From Hymenobacter sp. YIM 151500-1 (lineage in GTDB: Bacteria; Bacteroidota; Bacteroidia; Cytophagales; Hymenobacteraceae): a DNA stretch of 64,000 bases. The notes beneath the pieces were generated by a model. The model did not search any database. It was not told the DNA's origin and worked only from the letters and a program-made list of their open reading frames with translations. Position 1 is the first letter of the stretch. Every line of letters begins with the position of its first letter. Positions 24,072-32,709 of this stretch are shown piece by piece. The stretch lies in the NCBI RefSeq assembly GCF_025979885.1, contig NZ_CP110139.1, positions 3,616,001-3,680,000 of the forward strand, written 5' to 3'. The translations under genes and the position numbers were made by a program.

Positions 24072-26575
24072 TAAAACGGGTACCCGATGGCTATGTTCAG
24101 GCGAGGATCCAGAATATTCAATTTTGGCTGCGACCTATAAATCAGTGAGCCATCAGCGTTACGAATATCCACATTGTCGTATGGGTAAGTTATGGGATAC
24201 GCTAGGTCTAGGCGGATGACAAAGAACTGCACGTCGATGCGGAGGCCGATGCCGGCACCTATGGCCAGCTCTTTCAGGAAAGAATTAAAGGCAAATTGTC
24301 CGTTGCGGCTATCAGGGTTGCCTTGAGCGTCAATGGTTTGGCGGCTCGAATCGGGGTTGACCAGCCAGATGTTGCCGGCATCCACGAACAGGGCGCCTTT
24401 CACGTACGGAAACAGGTCTTGCCGGTACTCGATGTTGCCCTCTATGCGTATGTCGCCTACCTGGTCGTAGAAGGAGTTGTTTTCGCTGGCAACCGGGGGG
24501 CGGTAGGTACCGGGCCCGACACCGCGGGCCGGAAAGGCCCGGATGCTGTTGGGGCCGCCGATGCCATACTGCCGCAGGTAGGGCAGCACGCGGGAGTTCT
24601 GGTAGGGCAGGCCCAGGCCCAGCAGCAGGCGGGTAGCCAGCTTGTTGCCGCTGGTAGGCAGCGGGCTAATACGGAAGTAGTTACGCAGCTCCAAATCGAA
24701 TTTGGCGTACTGGGCAAACTCCTGACCGAGTAGGGTGTAGGAGCCATCGGCGTCGCGGGGCTGGCCCGTGAGGGAGCTAACCAGGCGGGCCAGGTTGCCG
24801 GCCACTTCTACGCCCCCGCTGAAGTAAATCTGGTTGCGGCGCTGCTCCAGGGCCTGCTGGTTGTAGGTGTAGCGGTAGGAGCTGGCCAGTACAAACTGCT
24901 GCCGGAACGAGGTTTCCAGAAAAGGCCGCTCCTGCAACAACCGGCTGAAGGCTCGGCTGGTATCGGCCGTGCGGATATATTGCACGTCGATGGGGCGCAG
25001 CTCCTGCTCGTTGGTAACGCGGGTTTTCCAGGTGTAGCCGTAGTTGACGCCAAACACATCCTGAATAAAGGCCTCCCGCCGTTCGACGCGCCGCACATTG
25101 GCCCCGAAGAAGGTGCGGGGCTGGAAGTCGGAGCTGGGCAGGCGCACGTCCAGAAAGGGCAGGGGCGGGGTAATCAGGCGCGGCACCTGGAGCTGCGCAT
25201 CCAGCCCTAGCTCGTAGCTGGTCAGCCCGATGGTGGTGGCGTCGTTCAGCCGCTGGTTTTCAAACGAGCCGGTCAGGTTTACCAGCAGCTGCTCGGCCCC
25301 GCGCAGGGCTGAGCGGTTGCGGTACTGCACCCGGAAGCCCGGCCCCACGAAGCCGTTGGCCTTGCTCACAAACTGCACCTCGGCCCGCAGGCTTTTCTTG
25401 GGCACCTGGGTCATGCGCACAACGGAGTTCAGGAAGCCGTAGCCGGCCGAGTCGGGCTTGTTGGCGGCCGGGCGGAAGCGGATGTCCACGAACTTGAACA
25501 CGCCCAGGCTCATCAGGCGGCTCAGGGTCTGGTCCTGGCGGCGGCGGCGGTAGAGGCTGTCGGGGTAGAGGAAGGTGGCGTTGGTGATGGAGCGGGCCGA
25601 AAACACCTCCTCGTCGGGGTAGTAGATGTAGCCCCGGTACCGAATGGGCCGCTCGCTCAGGGTGGTGTCGGAAAGGGAATAGTCGGTGTTGAGGCGGATG
25701 CGGTTCAGGATATAGGGCTTGGCGGCGCGGGGCGGTGTGGTGGGCTTCACCGTCAGGTAGACGTTCACCTGATTATCCAGCGTACTATCTACCTGAAACA
25801 GGATGTAGTCGGGGGCGAAGTAGTAGAAGCCCTGGTTTTTCAGCTCCCCGTCGATGCGTACCCGCTCGTTGGTGAAGGTCTGGAGGTTGTACGGGTCGCC
25901 CACCTTGAGCAAGGAGCCCGCCTGGGTGGCCCGCACGGCGCGGGGCAGCAGGGAGTCGCCCTGGGGGAAGTGGATTTCCTTGATGAGGTAGGGCTTGTTT
26001 AGTGAAGCGTTATAGTCTACGCTGGCAGTCTGGCCCTTGGTCTGGATGCGGCTGTGCACCACGGGCGCGAAGTAGCCGTTGTTGTAGAGGCGGTTAATCA
26101 GCAGGCCCTTTACGCGCTGGGTGTCCACTTCGCTCAGCAGCACGGGCTTCTCGCCGTACCGGTCGGCCAGCCACTTGCCCAGGCCCTTGGTTTTGCCCTG
26201 GCCCAGGTGCCAGAAGTACAGCTTGGGCCGCAGCCCCAGAATGGACGTGTTAGGCTTGGGCCGAATCACCGACTCCAACTCCGTTTGCAAAGCCGCCTCG
26301 TTCGGAATCGGCGCCTCGGATTTCAGCTTAACCGCGCTGCCAGTGTACAGCTTACTGCCTTCCGGAATGTACTTGGTGCCGGAGCAGGACGCCAGCAGCA
26401 GGAGCAGCCCCACCCCCCAGCCCCCTCCCCGGTGGGGAGGGGGAGCCTGACGATTCTTGTCGGCAGGGCCTTTTAGGGAAAAGCAGAAGGGAAGTAATGA
26501 AGCCATGAAGTCAGTGGTCAGAAACAGGGAAAGGAAAATCAGGCTCCCCTTCTCCCGGAGGATGTGGCGCATCAA
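24071..26575 (-). CDS. BamA/TamA family outer-membrane lipoprotein
   Basis: Omp85-superfamily outer-membrane protein, working with the TamB-like protein encoded just upstream in envelope assembly. POTRA-like domains cover roughly residues 75-420 and a 16-strand-type barrel follows, ending in an aromatic residue (NIAIGYPF). A lipobox LASC at residues 61-64 (SGTKYIPEGSKLYTGS after it) marks the mature start, as in Bacteroidetes relatives. The first 54 residues are odd: they include RQAPPPHRGGGWGVG, the translation of a dispersed intergenic repeat, ahead of the LLLLL core. The start shown (ATG 26575) is 20 bp after tamB; a GTG at 26413 is an alternative giving a very short signal. The signal region has apparently been rebuilt by repeat insertion. 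Confidence 0.88.
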   Translation of the reverse strand: MMRHILREKGSLIFLSLFLTTDFMASLLPFCFSLKGPADKNRQAPPPHRGGGWGVGLLLLLASCSGTKYIPEGSKLYTGSAVKLKSEAPIPNEAALQTELESVIRPKPNTSILGLRPKLYFWHLGQGKTKGLGKWLADRYGEKPVLLSEVDTQRVKGLLINRLYNNGYFAPVVHSRIQTKGQTASVDYNASLNKPYLIKEIHFPQGDSLLPRAVRATQAGSLLKVGDPYNLQTFTNERVRIDGELKNQGFYYFAPDYILFQVDSTLDNQVNVYLTVKPTTPPRAAKPYILNRIRLNTDYSLSDTTLSERPIRYRGYIYYPDEEVFSARSITNATFLYPDSLYRRRRQDQTLSRLMSLGVFKFVDIRFRPAANKPDSAGYGFLNSVVRMTQVPKKSLRAEVQFVSKANGFVGPGFRVQYRNRSALRGAEQLLVNLTGSFENQRLNDATTIGLTSYELGLDAQLQVPRLITPPLPFLDVRLPSSDFQPRTFFGANVRRVERREAFIQDVFGVNYGYTWKTRVTNEQELRPIDVQYIRTADTSRAFSRLLQERPFLETSFRQQFVLASSYRYTYNQQALEQRRNQIYFSGGVEVAGNLARLVSSLTGQPRDADGSYTLLGQEFAQYAKFDLELRNYFRISPLPTSGNKLATRLLLGLGLPYQNSRVLPYLRQYGIGGPNSIRAFPARGVGPGTYRPPVASENNSFYDQVGDIRIEGNIEYRQDLFPYVKGALFVDAGNIWLVNPDSSRQTIDAQGNPDSRNGQFAFNSFLKELAIGAGIGLRIDVQFFVIRLDLAYPITYPYDNVDIRNADGSLIYRSQPKLNILDPRLNIAIGYPF

Positions 26576-26600
26576 GCCAGGGCGGGGCTGGGGGGTTACG
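26405..26600. repeat. Repeat overlapping the tamA 5' end
   Basis: Plus-strand blocks ccaccccccagccccctccc (26410-26429) through agggggagcctgacgatt (to 26456), and aatcaggctccccttctccc (26537-26556), are inverted relatives. They belong to the cctcaccccccgg family seen at 23.7-24.07 kb. Together they bracket the first 55 codons of tamA and reach the tamA/tamB junction. Confidence 0.6.
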
Positions 26601-29600
26601 GGCGCCGGGTACGCGCCGAATCAGCGCGAATCGGAGTGGCGCGGGTGGCGGCCGGGCGGCGGACCGAGTCGGGGCGGGCGGCTACGGGGGTAGCGGTGGA
26701 GTCGCGGGGGGCATTGCGGCGGTTTTGGCGGCGCTGGCGGCGGTCCAGCTTCATGTCTTCTTTCACCTGGGAGTCGATGCCCTTGAACAAGTCGGCCAGG
26801 TTCTGGTAGTCGCGCTGGAAGATGAGGGCCGCGCCGGTGCGCACAAACTGCCCGTCGATGTCGGAGTAGGCGTTGTTGCGGAAGGCCCGCAGACGGATGC
26901 GCCCGTTGGCCAGCACGTTGTACTCGATGCTCACGTCGCCGGCAAACGAGCTGACGTTGCTGCCACTCTGGCCCTGGCTGGCCTGGTTGCCGCCGCCCAG
27001 GGGCACGTCGGTGCCCAGGCGCACGGTGAGGCGGTTGTTGAGCAGCTGGCGGCGCACGGCCACGTTCAGGTCGGTGCGGGTTTTTTCGGAGCCGCTGCTG
27101 AAGTCGGCGTAAGAATTCACGCCCAGCTCCACGCCCAGGTTGGAGAGGTAGGAGCCGGTGAGGTTGTTGAGCTGCTGGGTGAGCACCTGGCTGGCCGACC
27201 CGCGCAGCTGCTCGGCCACCAGGCTGCCACTGCTGCTCCGGAACGGGTCGTCGGCCAGGAAGCGGCCCAGCACCAGCAGCGAGAATACCTGCTTGTTCAG
27301 GTCACTTTCCTCGGAGGGCTGGCGCAGCTGAGCCAAGCGCGTCTCGATGGGGCCGCGCAGGTCGGAGCGGGCCTCCTCGGGCAAGCGAATGTCGAAGCCG
27401 ATAATAGGTTTGAGCAGCTGCCCGGTTACTTTCAGGTCGACCTCGAACGGCACCGGGTTGCGGGCCACGGCATTGAGGGTTTCGTCGGTGGAGCCCTGGC
27501 CCGACAGCAGCTCGGCCGGGGCGGCGCGCACGTTGTAGATGGCCGTTACGTTGGCCTGCCCGTTGTACGGGTCGCCGGTCCAGGTGATAGACGAGCCGGG
27601 CGCAATTTCAAACTCCCGCGAAGCCAGGTCATACAGCGAGAGTTGGTACTTGCCGCTGGCCACGTCGAGGCGGCCGGTGAGGGTGATGTTGCCGGTCCGG
27701 TCGATGGCCGTGTTCAGGGTGCCGTTGGCCCGCACTTGCAGGTTGTCGCCGGAGGCCTGGTCTACCACAATGGTAAAGGGCGTGGCGTCGGTAACCGTTA
27801 CCAAGGCCTGGATGTCGTAGCCGGTGGTGGTTTCGGCCGTGTCCAGGGGCACGTTGCGGGCCAGCATGGTATCGAGCGGGGCGCTTTTGTCCACAAACTC
27901 CACAATGCCGGCGCGAGCCACTTCTACCGGGTCGTCGTTGGGCACGGCCACCGACAGGGCCGAGCCGTCTTCTACCCGGGCGGTGGTGCGTACCACGGGT
28001 AGGTTGAGGGTGCCGGTAATGCGCGAGTCGGAATCGACCAGCAGCTTGCCCCAGAACAGGGGGTTGTCGCGCTGGGAGCTTTGCACGGCCAGGAAGTCCT
28101 CGGTGGTGGCATCCAGGTCGAAGCGGAAATCATTTACGTAGTCGGTGGTGCGTACGTAGCCGTTCACCACGGCCCGGTTACCCACCGAGTCGCGCACCAC
28201 AAACTCCTCCAGCCGAATGCCCTCCGGCGTAAAGTCGATTTCCTGGGATGCCAGGAAGTAGGGTGCCCCCAGCTGGGTAAGCGTAAATGTGGCATCCGGG
28301 GTGGTGGTGAGCGTGCCGTTGATGCGGGGCTGGGCCACGGTGCCGGTCAGGGCCAGCTGGCCGGTCAGGCCCCCGCCCATTTCGCGCAGCTGCCCCAATG
28401 AGAACGGCTCGATAATCTTGAGGTCCAGCCGCTTCACGTTCAGGGCAAACTCGATGGGTGAGGGCGGCGTGGCCAGGTAGTAGCCCACGGCCTGCACGTC
28501 CATACCGGTGGCGCTGGTAAGGCGGGCGTCCACGTCGAACCGGTCGGGCGTGGGGTTGGTAGCCCGCAGGGCCACGTCGCCGATGGTGGCTTTGTTGTAG
28601 CCGAAGTCTTTCAGCGTCACGTCGGCCGTGAAAGCCTGGCGGGGCTGGCCCAGGTTCAGGGCCACGGCCTGCCCGTTGAGCGTGCCCGTAACGAGTGAGT
28701 CGCCCAGGCCGGCGGCGCGGCCCAACCCGTTCAGGTCGAGGTTGCCCATGGTGACTTGCAGCGGGTACTGGGCCCCGGCCAGGGTTTGCAGGGTCAGGAA
28801 ACGCTCATTGCGCCGAATGTCCACGCTCTGCGCGAAGATGGCGCCCGTGGCCGTAGTGTAGCGCAGCTCGTTGCCGGGCGTCACCGTCCACTCCTTGTTA
28901 TCCAGAATTACCGGCGAATCGAGCTGGAAAGCGTAGGCGCTACCCCCGTTCAGCACCCGCAGCACGCCCGCCAGGTTCAGGCGCTGGGCGCTGTCCGACT
29001 CGGCAATGCGCAGGCGGGTGCCCACCTGGTTGTTCTGCACCGACCCGGCCAGCGTGGGGTTCGGAATCGTCAGGCTGGTGTCCTGGCTGATCTGACGCAA
29101 ACCCAGCCGGTAGTCCAGTTTCTGCGGGTCGGAGCTGACGGCGAGCCGCAGCGAGTCGAGGGCGAAGCCGGCGTACACGATGCGCGGCACGCGGGTGTTC
29201 AGGCGCAGGTCGGCGGCGCGGCTGTCGTAAGAGCCAGTGAGGGTGAAGGGCGTAAGCTGGGTGAGGTCGGGTACGAGCTGCTGCACCAGCCGTGGCTGCT
29301 TCAGGCGGGCCTCAAACGTAAGCTGCCGCTGCTCCTGCGAGGGCCGGAACTGTACATCAGGCAAGTCGAAGTACCGGTCGATGTGGCGCTGTAGCTCCAG
29401 GGCCAGGTCGCCGAGGCGCATGTTGCCGCGCAAGGTCAGGTCGGCCACGCTGGAGGCAAAATCCACCTCGGTGCGGCCCGTGCGCTGCACAATGCGCCCA
29501 CTCACCGAATCCAGCGCAAACGGCCGGTTGTTGCTTACAATGACGATGCGGTTGCCCGAGAACGTACCGTTCAGCGTGTTCAGGTCCGAGCCGCTGAGGT

Positions 29601-32067
29601 CGGCGGCCAAGTCGCCCTGCACGCGCAGGTCGCCGCCGGTATAGAAGCCCAGGGCCGTGAGGTTGGCCCCGCGCAGGTTCAGGCGGTCTACGCGGTAGCT
29701 GGGGTTGGACGCGTTGCGCAGGTCGATGGTCGCCAGCAAATCCAGGTTCAGGTTGGGGTCGTCCTGGCTGCGGGCATCCACCACGTAGCGGTTCCGGTCG
29801 ATGTCCACTTTGGCCGTGATGCCGCGGTAGGTGTAGCCGTTGTAGGTGGCCTGCTGCACCCTGGCGTTTAAGGTGCCGCGCAGCTGGTTGGGGTCCAGGC
29901 CCCCGCGGCCGGTGAGCGTGCCGCTGGCGGTTATCTTGCCAATCGTGGGGTCACCCAGAAACTTGCCCACATCCAGGGCCTGGGTGCTGAAGGTAGCCCG
30001 CACCGGCTCCTGCCCGGCCGGACCCTCACCCACGTTCACCTTAGCCGCCAGGTTGCCGAAGCTGGTAGTGGCCCGCAAATCGGTATCAAACACCAGCGCC
30101 GTGGGCCGCCCCCGGAACGTGCCCGTCAACGACAGCCGGGGCGGCAGGTTGTAGCCGGCCGGCAGCGTACCCGCCGGCAGCATGCCCCGAATGTCGGCGG
30201 CAGTGGAGGTAAACTCCCGGATGGTGAAGTCGGCGTAGAGGCGGCGGTCGGTGTTGGGCAGGCCTTGTAGGCGGCCACTGGTCCGGATGCGGGTGCCGCT
30301 GAGGCCCCGGAAGTCGATGTTTTGCAGGGCCAGGTTGCTGATGCGGCCCTGCACCTGCCCGCTTATGGTCAGGGGGGCGTTGGGGTTGATGCCCAGCTCG
30401 GGCAGGGTGCCGGCCGGCAACAGACTGCGCATATCAGCCTCGGTGGTGCGCACGTAGTCCAGGTCCAGGTTCAGCACCAGCCGGTCGTCGGTGTAGGGCA
30501 GGCCCTGAATGCGCCCCTCGCCCCGCACAATGGTGTTGCGGAAGCCCACAAAGTCCAGGTTCTGTACCCGCAAGTCGCCCAGCCGGCCACTTACCAGCCC
30601 GGTAATCAGAAACGACTGGTTGGGGCCGCTGCTGAACGGGGGCGTGTCGATGAGCGTGGGCGTGATATAGAGCACGTCGCGGAAGCCCAGGCGGGCCTCG
30701 CGCAGGTCGCCGTTAAGGCGCAGGTTGGGCAGGTCGTCGGCAATGCCAGCCAGCTCCTTGTACCCAATGCCAATGCGCCGCCGCAGGTGGCTATGGGGCG
30801 TAAGCAGGTCCAGGTTGTTGAGCTGAATCCGGTGGTCGTCGTAGAGGAAGCTGGCGGCGGCGCGGGTAATGGCAAAGCCGCTCTGCTCCTGCCCGGCCAG
30901 CTGCGTAATGCGGCCGGTGGTGCTGTCGGCGGAGTAGCGCAGGTTCTCGGTGTTCAGCGTCAGGTTCGTGAACTTCAGGTGGTTGTAGTCCATGCCCCGG
31001 ATGCGGGTCTGCTGGCGCGGCTCGTTGAAGTTGTCGAAGGCCACGTCTACCCCGCTGATGTCGGAGCGGCGCAGGGTTACCTGCCAGGAAGCCGGCTGCG
31101 CCCCGTTGGCTTTTTCCACCGCTTCGTTCAGGTCGCGCACGGCTTCGGCGGGGTTGACGAGGCGCTTCTCCACCGGCACGTTTTCGTTCTGGGCGTAGGC
31201 GAAGGAGGAGTTGCGCAGGCGCAACGTGTTCAGGGCCACGCGGGAGCCGCGCAGGTCAATGGCGTCGGCCGTAATGTCGGCCTCGCCTACGCGGGTGCTG
31301 ATAAACTGCGCCGACGGGTCGTTGCGGTAACTCAGGCTCACGTTGGCCAGCTGAGCCCGGTTCAGGCCCAACTCCAATTCCAAAGGCTCCGCCGTGGCCG
31401 TGTCGGGCGGGGCGGTTTTGGTTTGGGTGATGCCGATGCTGGTGTTGCGCAGAGCCGCCTGGTCGATGCGGTAGGTGGAGCCGTCCACGTCCACCTCGTC
31501 CATGTTCACGGCCAGCTCGCCCACTTTGGTGCGCACATTCATGCCGTCCACCTGGTCGTTGTAGGTGAGCAGGATATTGGTCAGGCGCAGGTCGCCGATG
31601 TTGTACTGAAAGCCCGCCCCGGTGGTATCGGCCGGCGTCGTGGTGGTCGTGTCGCCGGTGGCAAAGGCGTTGACGATGAAGTCGTAGTTCGACACGCTGT
31701 CGGGCTCGGTGCGGCTGATGGCCACGCGCCCGTCGTTCAGCTCCAGGCTCTTCACGTTGATCTGCGACTTCGCCAGGGCCCAGATGTCCAGGTTCACCCC
31801 CAAGTGCCCCACCGACAGCAGCGTGTCGCCTTTCTGATCTTCCAGATACACCCCATCCAAGCTGATGGCGTGCTTGAAGTCGGTGCGAAATTTCCCGATG
31901 CGGACCTCGGTTTGCAGCTTGTCCCGCAGGTAGTTTTCGGCCCGGCGGGCGACAAAGTCCTGGCCGGCCGGAAACTGCAAAAACACAACCACTCCCACCA
32001 CAAGCAGGAGCACAAACGCAAGCAGCCCTAGCAGGGCGTACAGGATACGGCGGGCGTAAACAGGCAA
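26596..32067 (-). CDS. TamB-like translocation/assembly protein (DUF490)
   Basis: A very long periplasm-spanning protein anchored in the inner membrane that partners TamA-like Omp85 proteins and may move lipid or protein between membranes. The 1,823 residues begin with one membrane anchor (residues 8-31) and continue as beta-rich AsmA/DUF490 repeats such as LRGSRVALNTLRLRNSSFAY. The C-terminal TamB domain (about 1380-1780) includes GRLDVASGKYQLSLYDLASR. The tail is Arg/Pro-rich. The only start that keeps the anchor is TTG at 32067. tamA follows after 20 bp, so the pair is one operon with tamB first, the reverse of the E. coli order. Confidence 0.93.
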   Translation of the reverse strand: MPVYARRILYALLGLLAFVLLLVVGVVVFLQFPAGQDFVARRAENYLRDKLQTEVRIGKFRTDFKHAISLDGVYLEDQKGDTLLSVGHLGVNLDIWALAKSQINVKSLELNDGRVAISRTEPDSVSNYDFIVNAFATGDTTTTTPADTTGAGFQYNIGDLRLTNILLTYNDQVDGMNVRTKVGELAVNMDEVDVDGSTYRIDQAALRNTSIGITQTKTAPPDTATAEPLELELGLNRAQLANVSLSYRNDPSAQFISTRVGEADITADAIDLRGSRVALNTLRLRNSSFAYAQNENVPVEKRLVNPAEAVRDLNEAVEKANGAQPASWQVTLRRSDISGVDVAFDNFNEPRQQTRIRGMDYNHLKFTNLTLNTENLRYSADSTTGRITQLAGQEQSGFAITRAAASFLYDDHRIQLNNLDLLTPHSHLRRRIGIGYKELAGIADDLPNLRLNGDLREARLGFRDVLYITPTLIDTPPFSSGPNQSFLITGLVSGRLGDLRVQNLDFVGFRNTIVRGEGRIQGLPYTDDRLVLNLDLDYVRTTEADMRSLLPAGTLPELGINPNAPLTISGQVQGRISNLALQNIDFRGLSGTRIRTSGRLQGLPNTDRRLYADFTIREFTSTAADIRGMLPAGTLPAGYNLPPRLSLTGTFRGRPTALVFDTDLRATTSFGNLAAKVNVGEGPAGQEPVRATFSTQALDVGKFLGDPTIGKITASGTLTGRGGLDPNQLRGTLNARVQQATYNGYTYRGITAKVDIDRNRYVVDARSQDDPNLNLDLLATIDLRNASNPSYRVDRLNLRGANLTALGFYTGGDLRVQGDLAADLSGSDLNTLNGTFSGNRIVIVSNNRPFALDSVSGRIVQRTGRTEVDFASSVADLTLRGNMRLGDLALELQRHIDRYFDLPDVQFRPSQEQRQLTFEARLKQPRLVQQLVPDLTQLTPFTLTGSYDSRAADLRLNTRVPRIVYAGFALDSLRLAVSSDPQKLDYRLGLRQISQDTSLTIPNPTLAGSVQNNQVGTRLRIAESDSAQRLNLAGVLRVLNGGSAYAFQLDSPVILDNKEWTVTPGNELRYTTATGAIFAQSVDIRRNERFLTLQTLAGAQYPLQVTMGNLDLNGLGRAAGLGDSLVTGTLNGQAVALNLGQPRQAFTADVTLKDFGYNKATIGDVALRATNPTPDRFDVDARLTSATGMDVQAVGYYLATPPSPIEFALNVKRLDLKIIEPFSLGQLREMGGGLTGQLALTGTVAQPRINGTLTTTPDATFTLTQLGAPYFLASQEIDFTPEGIRLEEFVVRDSVGNRAVVNGYVRTTDYVNDFRFDLDATTEDFLAVQSSQRDNPLFWGKLLVDSDSRITGTLNLPVVRTTARVEDGSALSVAVPNDDPVEVARAGIVEFVDKSAPLDTMLARNVPLDTAETTTGYDIQALVTVTDATPFTIVVDQASGDNLQVRANGTLNTAIDRTGNITLTGRLDVASGKYQLSLYDLASREFEIAPGSSITWTGDPYNGQANVTAIYNVRAAPAELLSGQGSTDETLNAVARNPVPFEVDLKVTGQLLKPIIGFDIRLPEEARSDLRGPIETRLAQLRQPSEESDLNKQVFSLLVLGRFLADDPFRSSSGSLVAEQLRGSASQVLTQQLNNLTGSYLSNLGVELGVNSYADFSSGSEKTRTDLNVAVRRQLLNNRLTVRLGTDVPLGGGNQASQGQSGSNVSSFAGDVSIEYNVLANGRIRLRAFRNNAYSDIDGQFVRTGAALIFQRDYQNLADLFKGIDSQVKEDMKLDRRQRRQNRRNAPRDSTATPVAARPDSVRRPAATRATPIRADSARTRRP

Positions 32068-32262
32068 AGCAGCAGGTAGATAGGAGTGAGGTGAGGGCTC
32101 GGTCAGCCAAACGAGAAAACTGCGGTTGGGGTTAGCTGGGTTGGAATGTGGGTAATGTGGTCAATAGGAGGTAAATGTGAACAATGAACGGTCGTCCTGC
32201 TGTGGTGTCCACACAACGGACGGACGAACGGCGCAGCCAGGAACTTCCGCCGGCTTGAACTA

Positions 32263-32611
32263 CTGGCGGCAGACTTCTGGCCGGAGGCGAGGCGTCTGCC
32301 CGCCGGCCCATGGGGCAAGTCTCCCGACTTGCGGCCGCGCCAGCGGCCAGCCGGTACCGCGCCACTCCCATGTAACGCAACGCTCCCGTTTTCCGCATTT
32401 TTCCACGAAAATCGTTCAAATTTCCGAGTTAGCGCCTCGGGTTGGTGACAGAGCCAGGCAAGCAATGGGAACGAAGTGAAGCGGAAGCTTTGCGGCGCAG
32501 CATCCTAACGGCGCGGTTCCGCCTGGCCGCCGGCGGCGGCCGCCAGTCCGGAGACTGGCCCCGTGGGCCGGCGGGCAGACGCGCCAGCTCTGCTGGCTAA
32601 GTCTGCCGCTA
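32263..32611. repeat. Inverted pair of the 90-109-bp gcggcagactt family
   Basis: The gap 32068-32709 contains a left arm at about 32263-32350 (ggcggcagacttctgg, gcgtctgcccgccgg, ggggcaagtctcccgact) and an inverted right arm at about 32525-32611 ending tctgccgctag. Both match the outer arms at 17909-18259, with more mismatches between arms. The 170 bp between holds no element I recognise. The remaining DNA, 32068-32262, shows no gene. Confidence 0.75.
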
Positions 32612-32622
32612 GGTGCCGTACC

Positions 32623-32654
32623 TTCACTCATTCACTCATTCACTCATTCACTCA
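32623..32654. repeat. Tandem octamer repeat ttcactca x4
   Basis: Four perfect head-to-tail copies of ttcactca, located 56 bp before the malQ start. Such a tract is prone to slippage and could alter promoter or leader spacing. Confidence 0.85.
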
Positions 32655-32709
32655 TTTCCCCAAGCCCCTTATTCCCTAACTTGCGCCCCCAATCCGAAGT
32701 TAACCCCGA

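Noticed and set aside
30322..32031. 569-codon open frame opposite tamB
   Set aside because: Repetitive Val/Gln/His composition, and it lies wholly within the TamB coding sequence.
32623..32654. Possible start of a CRISPR array
   Set aside because: The repeats are 8 bases and directly adjacent, with no spacers; no cas genes are in the window.
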